A stretch of DNA of 64,000 nt, taken from assembly GCA_013397695.1 (NCBI GenBank), contig VYZI01000020.1, positions 2,595,738 to 2,659,737 of the forward strand, read 5' to 3'. Made by a program: the position numbers and the translations under genes. This document shows positions 56,401 through 64,000 of this stretch, piece by piece. The first letter of the stretch is position 1; each line of letters begins with the position of its first letter. Under the pieces are notes generated by a model. That model made no database searches. It was given only the letters and a program-made list of their open reading frames with translations, and was not told where the DNA came from. Source of the stretch: Centropus unirufus (taxonomy: Eukaryota > Chordata > Aves > Cuculiformes > Centropidae).

Positions 56401-56660
56401 TCTTCCCTTCTGATGTGGACTGTGACCACTGTATACAAAACGTTTCCCATTTCCTATCTTCACCGTATTCATGAGCTGGTAGCCGACTTCACTACGGACA
56501 GGTCAGCGATAACAGCACAGATTAACCCGTGTATACTTAGCACTTCCAGTTTCAATTCTCTGCAGACAACTGCAGTTGGAACAGATCTTATTTTAATGCC
56601 AGGATCCCGAGATTTTGTGGAGTTGGTCTGAAAGGCAAGGGACCCTGTTTGCTTTTATCC
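50412..56660. other. Noncoding 5' flank of SH2D1B
   Basis: I recognise no exon. A short (TC)n run lies at about 52741-52762 and poly(T)/(A) tracts are scattered. The proximal 250 bases before the SH2D1B start codon should contain the promoter. A weak AT-rich element (ttattttaat, about 56588-56597) could act as a TATA-like box, but the transcription start cannot be read from sequence. A 117-codon open frame on the minus strand (56097-56450) has no resemblance to a known family. Confidence 0.45.
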
Positions 56661-59600
56661 ATGGAGCTACCATTTTTTCATGGAAAGATAACAAGAAGAA
56701 CCTGTGAAGAACTGCTGAGCAAGAACAGAAAGAATGGTAGCTATTTAATACGAGAGAGTGAAAGCGTGGAAGGAGCCTTGTGTCTCTGTGTTTTGTAAGT
56801 ACAGTAATAGTAAATTTTTTATGAGATTTCAAATAGATCTAAAGAAAATAATTCATTTTCTCTAACATTAATAGTTAATATTTACGGACTCCAAGGGCGT
56901 GTGTATAAAAGTAATGCGGGTTGCCTTAGGCTTCCTTCATAGTGAGTGATGAGAGGGTGCATTTGCAAAAGGCATTTTAGATAACGGAGAATAGATGAGC
57001 TGTAATCCGCTGATCCTGGTCTCTCTCTGCAGACAATAAGGGGGGAGCCCAAAGAAATTAGCTTAGCTGCCAAAACATTGTAAGTACCTTACTCAAAGCT
57101 ACTGCCTCCGCAATGAAGAGTAAAAGGCTAATAGGACTTGGTTTATCGAAATGTATAGTCTGACAGTTTGATGGAAAGCATAATGTATGCAACAATGTTT
57201 TTCACAGCTTTGAGAAAATCATCTACACTTACCGTATCTTCAGGGAACACCAAGGACATTTTAGAATACAGGTGAGTAACTCATTTCATCTGTGAAGATT
57301 GCACTGAAGACCACTGTCCTAACTAAAAAAAAATACACATTAGCTTAGAAAATATTTACAAGTCTGTTTTCTTCTCTAATCGCTTCTTGACTTTTCAATA
57401 TTGTACTTAATATTAAATGTGAGCAGAGTAGGAAAAGGAGACAGCCTCAAGGCTGTGCGAGTAAAAACACATATGTGCAATCGACACAATCACAAATTCA
57501 AAATACAGCACTACTGGGGCTGCTGCTACAAAGTTATCTCTATCCCACCCAGTCCCAGCGCACAGAGGTGGTGCCATCCAGTCCATGCAAGGCTGAGTGG
57601 AAGATAAATGACGCAGAAAAGCAAAGAAAATAAATGTTTTTTGCTAGACAGTGAATGAAGCAAAACCAAAGCCCCATTCATTTTTCATGTCTAGTAGTAG
57701 GAGTGGGACCCTCATTGTGATTAGTGCTGATCAAAGTGGTTACAGTCCGTCACTGCCCCAATATCACCAGCACTGCAAAGTCTCAGTACAGGCCACTGTA
57801 GGGCAGTGCCATACAGTTCAGTCCAGCTGTATGAACATACACATTAAAAATCAATTCCTGAGAACAGTGTTCCACCACTTGGAAGTGCCATCCTCTGTAT
57901 TTGGCCTCAGCAGTCTCCAATGAAAGTCGCAAATCTGAGATAAATAATAAACTCCTGCCTAAAAGTAAAAATTGGCACTGAAGGCTTTCATACTGATCCT
58001 CAGACACCTTCGCTGCAGGTGTCCTTTGCTCAACAATACTGACACTTTGTGAAATGACTGGTTTCAGCTTGTCGCATAGTTGTTTAAATCCAACATTTTA
58101 CGTGAGAACTCAGTATGTTGTCCCTAAACTGGTGGTTTTTTTCAGAAAAAAAAAAGCTGGTGAGGGAGGTTATGCTTAGTGCCTCAACCCCGCCACCAGA
58201 TGTCCCCAGTGTTTTAAGGGCAGTAAATATTCTGTCACCAAATGTGTTTACAAAACAGCTCCTTGATAAACAAGAAACTAAGTAGCCTTCCATCCATTTA
58301 CTCCATGTGAAAGGCAATTGCACATAAACGTTGCTTTCCTTTCCTTGCAGACTTCTGAAGGTGTTCCAGAGAAGATCTTCCAAACATTGAAAGACCTAAT
58401 ATACAACTATGAAAAGCCAGATCAAGGACTAATAACAAACCTTCGCTATCCAGTAAAGAAACCAAAGACCTCGCAGAGCAGCCAGGGGTTCAACTCGGGA
58501 AAGGATAGCATTTATGACGGTGAGAAATTTAGCTCTATCTTTGTGGGTTTTTTTAAGGCGGTGGTATTGACAGTTTTGTGGTGTATAGGTGCTACATGTC
58601 CTCTGAGACCAGCTTGTGTGGGCTGAAGTTCGTCTCCCTTCCTTCCTTCTTTCTTAGGTTCACTGGTAAATTCTCGTTCCCAGCTCACAGGTTACATGCC
58701 CTCATTCACTCCCAATCAACAAGTTAAAATGGAAAGAGGTTCAGCGTGCAAAGCGTAGTGTTTCCCACAGCTCACTCCTTCATGGCTGTTGATGCTTCTA
58801 GGCTAGGGAAGGCTGAGGACCACTTTAACCCAAAGCAGTTCCACCAAGCTGCCAGGCCCCTACGCTTGCTTCACTGTGAGTTCAGGCTGCCCTTTACCTC
58901 CATTGTCCAGGTTGAAAGCTATTTTTATACTCAAATCTAACAAACTCAGTTATTTTTTAAATGCTGGGCAGAAAAGCCAGCCAGCTTGTTGTTTGTTGAG
59001 ATTTGTGTTAAAATATCACTAATTTTTTTTAGTCAGTCTGTTGAAAATAAGAAATATACAGCCTTGTACTCAGGGTCAGAGCTTTGGAACCAGACAGTTC
59101 AGTCTCTGGTTGTTCTTCTATTTTCTGTTCACATGTCCTAGGTATAAGATAAGGATACAACATTCCTACCTGACAGAAATATTAAGCAAATTGATACAAT
59201 AAAGATAGAAGTTTTCATAAAGTGGTGCACTACATTTTATAGTCCCATGTCATCTTTATGTCCTTGGTCTGGGGAAGATGAATAAGAGGCACTATTGGCA
59301 ACTTGCCAGCATTCCTCACACACTTTTGAAAGCTATTTTTCATATTTCTGTTGTACAATGCTCAGCTCAGATGCAGTATCCATCACCCTACAGGCTGCAA
59401 AATAATCTTCAAGATCTTCCAGGTCCTCTGACTGGAATACTAAGGGTAACAAGCCATGGAAATCCTTTAATTAAGCACAGTTACCATAAAGCAAAGAAAT
59501 CTCGCAGTATCCAGTCTTCTGTGTGATTTATATTTCATGAATAACACTAGCTAAAATGAGGCGGTCTGGGTCAGTGCCCGTGTTGCAGTCATACCTCTTG

Positions 59601-61023
59601 TCAGTACAACAGATGTTGGGGTTTTTGCACCCAATAGCAGTGGGACAGCTCTGGTGCTTCCTGTGTCAGATTGGAAGGGGTGAGTTCTCCCCATCACTTC
59701 ATGCACTAAAGGTTGCATTTTTAGAGGCCAATGCAGCAACAACCTTGCCGAAAGGAAACATCAGCAGAGAGACATTTCCAGTGTCTCCAATATTATATTA
59801 TCACTTGTATCACTGAGGCAGATAGGTCACATTTGCTCTAAGAATGGTTTTTGTGGTGTCTTTTCATTACTGTTCCAGGGAGATGGAAAATGCTACAGTA
59901 CCATGCATGAATTTAGAAAAAAATCAGGTGTAATACATGTTTTATTGTCTCGTCCTACAACATAACCTTGTCTAGAAGACCCAGAATGACCTGATGTGAA
60001 CTCACAGGGAGGAAAGTAAACCCTTTCGTTTCACTACCAAAATGTTTGTGGTTGTCATAAAAATTGAGGCTTTTGGAAATAATGAAATCAGTTTGGAACT
60101 GTTGTCATTCAACTTTAATTTGGATTTCACTTACACAGCAGGCTAAACTTCCTTTTCAAACTACATTGTTCCATGCCCACAGAGGAAGTTTAGGGTACTG
60201 TTATGATGGATATCTCTCTGAAATGCAGGCATCATTTAAAATATCCCAGGGCTTCCTAAAGCAAGCACGATATTTTTATGGCCTGGTCCCTTGTGATGCA
60301 CCGGCAGCTGACTTTGTGGCATGTGCAGGACTGAGTGCTCCAGTGCGACCACTGGAATGTCTCTTGGGACTGGGGTCACAATACTGGTTGTTGGACAGTT
60401 TTTAACATCTTTTTCTAGGAGCAACTAGTCTGAGGGCAGCCGGTTCAATAGACAGTAGGTGTCCATAGAGGACACGGAGTTCTAAGCATTCAATTTCTGC
60501 CTTACTTCTATCTTCTCAAAAGCCACGGTAAATCTGACAAGGTCTAAGAAAGTTTTTTTTTTCAAGCTCTCCTTGGGAGAACAGCATTTATGTTGGGTAT
60601 TTATTTAGAGACGTGTGTTATGCTATAGTCATAGCTATCTCAGCTTTTTATCTCATTTACTAAGTACAGATGATTTCTGACATTTGACTGTTCATCAGGA
60701 AGAAGGAGATGGATACATATGGATACAACTGTTTAATGACAGAGTTTGCTGGCCCATAAAAGACAATGCAGTCTTTGCCTCCATACCGGCTCCTGGAAAA
60801 CTCAGTCCATAGGACATGGGGACTAAATATTGGGCCTCCAATAGTGGACAAAATACTCAGAAAACAGATTGAGTTATTGATACCTGTCTAGCAATACGGC
60901 CACAGGCCATCCTGCCTACCATGGGCTCTTGGAGGAACCATTTGTAATGACAATATAATAATTGTTTTTATTGATTTCTTTACAGACATTGACGACAGTG
61001 ATTATGTTTCTGTCTTACCATGA
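56661..61023 (+). CDS. SH2D1B: SH2D1B-like (EAT-2) SH2 adaptor, four coding exons
   Basis: The coding exons are 56661-56794, 57208-57271, 58351-58519 and 60986-61023. All junctions are GT-AG and phases agree, giving 405 bases, or 134 residues plus TGA; human EAT-2 has 132. EAT-2 is a cytosolic adaptor of NK and myeloid cells. Its single SH2 domain binds phosphotyrosine switch motifs of SLAM-family receptors. The SH2 domain fills residues 4-100: it opens LPFFHGKIT, Arg31 in SYLIRESES is the phosphotyrosine-binding Arg, and IYTYRIFRE and EKPDQG are family signatures. At the position of SAP Arg78, used for Fyn binding, the sequence reads IFQTLKDLI, as in EAT-2 and unlike SAP. The tail has two tyrosines, Tyr121 and Tyr129, and ends SDYVSVLP, close to the EAT-2 ending whose phosphotyrosine is reported to recruit PLC-gamma. 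It could be a lineage-specific SH2D1 paralogue rather than the strict SH2D1B orthologue, because its neighbours differ from human. The ATG has a poor -3 base (t) but G at +4, and it matches the family start exactly. Confidence 0.95.
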
Positions 61024-61222
61024 TCTGCACCTTGACAATCTGGGAAGATGCTATTTCAGGCTGTGCCATGGCAGAACGGATCATCTGGAGAGAACTGCCA
61101 GCTGGGTGTTTTTCACCGCGGATCTGTACCCCTGGAATTAGTCTCCTCCTTTCACAGACTGCCAGAGCAGCTGCATTTTCTCCCAGTAGATCAAGTACAG
61201 TTAATATATATTTTTGTTCAGC

Positions 61223-61228
61223 AATAAA
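61223..61228 (+). terminator. SH2D1B: Poly(A) signal AATAAA for the SH2D1B-like gene
   Basis: A canonical aataaa lies 200 bases after the stop codon and is followed by T-rich sequence. It predicts a 3' UTR of about 220 bases ending near 61245. Confidence 0.65.
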
Positions 61229-61245
61229 AGAATTAATTTTGATCA

Positions 61246-63480
61246 TAGATACATGCATAATTAGTTATACATATGGAGGGAGTGTAATCCCTCTGCATGT
61301 ACATGTACATGTATTTCATTTTTTTAGTCCAAGATGTCTACTGCTACATTGAAAAACCCATGCCACCCGTGGCGGGAGGACTACCTTGTGGTGGGAGGGC
61401 TACCAGCGTTGCTCTGCATCCTTCGGCCGGTGGGCATTTGGTAGCCAAGAGGCCAAGGGCTGGTGGTCGCTCTGGTTAACGTGCTGTGCTGCAAGCAGCG
61501 CGCTTTTGACTCAGATTTACAACAGCTTCGGATGCTGCATCTGGAGCTGAGGGTGCACTCATGTCCATGTTCCGCTGAATTCTTAGGGCCAAGGGAGCCA
61601 GCTGAAGCACAGAGGTGAGCAGCGAATCGAGCGTTTTAAGGAGGCAGCAAGGACATAGAATGAAAAGAAACTCATTCCAATATCCAGGTATGCTTTGCCG
61701 GACTATACGCTGTTAATAGAAGGAAAAGAGGTCAATAGACGCATTCCCACACTTTTCCATGAGCTTCACACATTGGAAGAAAATCTCTGCACAAGTTTCC
61801 AAGAAGCATGATCAAAAGCTTCCCAGAGCAGCAGCTACAATCCAGTCCCGTGAGGGTGCAGGGGCCAGCTGGGAGATGTCGGAAATGGTCAAAAGCGCTG
61901 AGAGCAAGCAGGTCCCTGTAGCGGCAGGAGAGGAAAAGTTGTGAGGAGGTGAAGCCGCGGGCAGGGAGGCGCGAAGGAAGGAGAGAGGATGTTGTGGCTG
62001 AGGAGGTGGAGGCTGGGATGAGGGCTTGGGGTGGCATTTGGAGTGAGGGAGAGGGAGGAGGAGGAGGAAGGGCGGGAGGGCAGTGCGCAAGGGTAGGAGA
62101 GTGTTGGGCTGTTGGGGTGTCGGGGGAGCAGCGAGGGGTGTCTGTGTGGCTCTGTGTCTCTGTCCCTGGGTCCCGCCATGGCAGAGTCCTGTCTCTGTCC
62201 CAATCAATGGATTGGGAAAGGCTAACGTGGACAAGAAAGGCAGCAGCCTGGCAAAGCAGGGCTGTGGGTGCAGGAAGAAACCTTGCAGCACCTCTGTCAC
62301 CGAAGATCGGGAATAAAATAAGAACTCCTTAATATCAATTTTTGTATTAAGGAGCAGGCATTCCCTTATTGACAGCACTGGACGCATGAGGAATTATTCT
62401 AAGCCATTTGTGCATACTGAACCCCTCATGCAGTTCCTCTTTTATGACAAGAAAACATATGTATTCACTAGAATTCTCAGAATAAACATATGTATTAATT
62501 ACATTTCCCAGAAGTAATTAGAATACTCCTCCTCCCCCTTTCACATGCCCAGTTATTTGATGTGGTGGTTCTTGAAGGGTGTTTTGAGCAATCCTTGATG
62601 GCCATCCTCTAATTTAACTTTTCCTTGAAATTGCTATACATGGCCTGCAAACCAGGTCGTTTTGCCCTCTAACTATTGTGGACAACCCAAATCAGTCTCT
62701 GCTGGCTCCACATCTCACAAGAACTGTCTTGTTTCTAACTTGCTTTCTTTCAAGACTGCTGTTCAAGCCATCTGGAGACCAGTAAGTTAATCATTTATGA
62801 CAGCTTACTTCTTGCTAGAATCCTGCAAGGCAGCACAACTTTAAAGCAAATTTAAAGCAAATATAATGAGGTCATACAACACCTCTGTTCCCAAGGCTGC
62901 CTTCTACAGGAAATGGGCTGGAAAACCCAGAATGCCCCAACCACTTGAAAAGCTTCGTTCCCTAACTTTCCACATGGTATTGGCTGCATTTGGGCTCTGA
63001 AGGCTGTGGCACCCACTCAGGGGGCTGCATATCCAGCGTTTCCCTGCTTCTTCAGGGAACAGAAGAGCAGCAGCACCTCCTCCCACCGATCCAGGTAGTT
63101 GCTATGACTAAAAAGTGAAATATTTTTTATTGAAGTTAGAGTTAAGTTTCATCTGAGCAACTGTTGTGGGTTTTGGTTGTTGGGGTTTTTTTTAAGCTAG
63201 ACAGAATGTCCCTCTGTTTTCTTTGAAACAGTTTTTCCAGACACTGTGGGTTCCTTGGAGATGATAACGTCCTGTGTTGGGTCTGATCTGTGCTGAACAG
63301 ATGTGCCACCTCTGGCTGCAGCTTTCCCCATCCAAGGGAAAGCAGAGCTGGCTCCAAAGCTCCCAATTCGCAAGAGATTTTTGACTGTTGTGAAGTTCGT
63401 AATAACAGCCCTTGGAAGGAAACAGAATACGCCTAAGATTTCTGGGAGGATTTATCCATCTGCATGGGAGCGGGAAATGT
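61246..63480. other. Intergenic spacer between SH2D1B and CIP2A
   Basis: This spacer of about 2.2 kb separates two genes on the same strand. It contains a purine-rich, G-run-rich block on the plus strand (about 61925-62110), whose strand bias creates a long but implausible minus-strand open frame (61812-62387). In mammals this side of CIP2A holds the divergent DZIP3 start; I see no coding exon of it here. Confidence 0.5.
61925..62110 (+). other. Purine-rich, G-run cluster (possible G-quadruplex or triplex DNA)
   Basis: The plus strand is strongly purine-biased. GGG runs sit at 62047-62049, 62053-62055, 62070-62072, 62074-62076 and 62078-62080, the last three separated by single bases. This is compatible with G-quadruplex or H-DNA formation, but it is a composition-based inference. 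Confidence 0.45.
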
Positions 63481-63653
63481 GTTCTTTCCCAGCTCTTGTT
63501 TCGCTGCCCCGCGACTGATGGATATCGCTCCTCCGCGTTGCCCAATCTTGATTAAAGGACGCTTGCTTTCTAAAACTCCAAAACGCGTCCTAAGGGAGTC
63601 TATTTCCCGGCATTTTCGGAGTCTCCTCCCCCTGCTCCGTTCTGCCCTAAAGC

Positions 63654-63664
63654 AAGATGGCGGC
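63654..63664 (+). promoter_or_regulatory. YY1 element, distal copy
   Basis: The sequence aagatggcggc is the extended YY1 consensus in the orientation often found just downstream of transcription starts. It lies 172 bases before the CIP2A ATG. Confidence 0.7.
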
Positions 63665-63741
63665 GGCAGCGCCTCCCGCCATGCCTCGCGTGGGGGGTGG
63701 GGGAGGGGCGCCGCCCGCTCCCCTGAGTGGGCGCGAGCGCC

Positions 63742-63761
63742 AAGATGGCGGCGGCGGGAAA
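63742..63761 (+). promoter_or_regulatory. YY1 element fused to an E2F site
   Basis: A second aagatggcggc (63742-63752) is followed immediately by ggcgggaaa (63753-63761), the reverse of the E2F consensus TTTCCCGCC. Positive control of CIP2A by E2F1 is known in human cancer cells, so an E2F site in the leader or promoter fits that biology. Occupancy in this species is inferred. Confidence 0.65.
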
Positions 63762-63825
63762 TACGAGCGCGTTTTGAGCCTCGGGACGACGGAGCTGGGG
63801 TGGGAAGGGGGGCAGCCGAGGCGCT

Positions 63826-63927
63826 ATGGACGCTTTGGGCTGCATGAAGTCTTTGCTTCTAGCAGCTACGCAGTACCGCGCCGCCAAGACAGCGCCCAAC
63901 GCGGAGCTGCTGCAGCGCAGCCTGGAG
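63826..63927 (+). CDS. CIP2A: CIP2A, first coding exon (partial gene)
   Basis: CIP2A (KIAA1524) is a cytoplasmic inhibitor of PP2A that stabilises MYC. It also works with TOPBP1 to tether broken chromosomes in mitosis. The exon gives 34 codons from ATG to a consensus donor (GAG|gtgagc at 63927/63928). The peptide begins MDALGCMKSLLLAATQYRAA, and all 34 residues align without gaps to the human start (MDSTACLKSLLL...), ending at the same Leu-Glu before the next exon. This is the start of the armadillo-like N-terminal domain; the coiled-coil part lies beyond the window. The ATG is chosen by this colinearity. Upstream ATGs in the GC-rich leader (63657, 63745) would be upstream ORFs if transcribed. 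Confidence 0.95.
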
Positions 63928-64000
63928 GTGAGCGGGGCTGGGGAGGCTCCTCTCAGCTCCCCCCAAGTCCCCCTCAGCTTCCCCCCTCTTCTCAGTTGCC

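Larger units (their letters stand above)
63500..64000 (+). promoter_or_regulatory. CIP2A: CIP2A CpG island and promoter
   Basis: GC content and CpG density rise sharply from about 63500 to the window end, unlike the AT-rich DNA to the left. Within it are a CCAAT box (63542-63546), two YY1-type elements (63654-63664 and 63742-63752), an E2F-type site (63753-63761) and GC boxes near 63700-63720. There is no TATA box. The transcription start is probably at or near one of the YY1 elements, which in TATA-less genes often mark it. Confidence 0.8.

Noticed and set aside
56097..56450. 117-codon minus-strand frame upstream of SH2D1B
   Set aside because: It has no resemblance to known families, no splice or poly(A) context, and composition typical of chance frames. 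Considered as a divergent promoter partner but unsupported.
61812..62387. 191-codon minus-strand open frame, the longest in the window
   Set aside because: It runs through the purine-biased block, so its protein is a Pro/Leu/Ser/His-rich composition artefact. Two further overlapping frames in the same block are open as well. No domain or splice context supports it.
63464..63847. 127-codon plus-strand frame over the CIP2A promoter
   Set aside because: It is read through the CpG island in the wrong frame, with its stop just after the true CIP2A ATG. Its Arg/Ala/Gly-rich tail is a GC artefact.

Overview
The window is vertebrate nuclear DNA and almost certainly avian. It holds two 5'-truncated CR1 LINE fragments of the bird type, a minus-strand LTR with the layout of common bird ERV LTRs, and small split exons with GT-AG splice sites. 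There are no bacterial-style operons. I cannot name the species from sequence alone. Nearly all longer open frames are chance frames in AT-rich noncoding DNA.

Layout: (1) At the left edge, on the minus strand, is the membrane-spanning exon of TRAT1 (T-cell receptor associated transmembrane adaptor 1), positions 1001-1103; the rest of that gene runs out of the window to the left. (2) From about 1.3 kb to 56.6 kb I recognise no functional coding gene. This interval carries a 26-unit pentanucleotide repeat (14706-14835), a probable solo ERV LTR (about 15.6-16.3 kb), a broken retroviral env remnant (about 28.9-29.7 kb) and two minus-strand CR1 pieces (47.6-48.0 and 50.0-50.4 kb). The second CR1 contains an exact 120-bp tandem duplication. 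(3) At 56661-61023, plus strand, is a complete four-exon SH2D1-family gene of the EAT-2 (SH2D1B) type, 134 codons plus stop, with a poly(A) signal at 61223. (4) From about 63.5 kb to the right edge is a CpG island and promoter with a CCAAT box, two YY1 elements and an E2F site. It leads into the first coding exon of CIP2A (63826-63927, plus strand), which continues past the window.

The gene content is the main interest. TRAT1 and CIP2A are near neighbours in mammals (human 3q13.13), where DZIP3 sits between them, head to head with CIP2A. Here an EAT-2-like gene sits directly upstream of CIP2A, while human SH2D1B lies on 1q23 beside UHMK1. I see no DZIP3 exon in the roughly 62 kb between TRAT1 and CIP2A. 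Two lymphocyte phosphotyrosine adaptors, TRAT1 and SH2D1B, thus flank a roughly 55-kb noncoding interval and are transcribed away from each other. I found no evidence of a wholly novel molecular system; the unusual points are this arrangement and the smaller features listed below.
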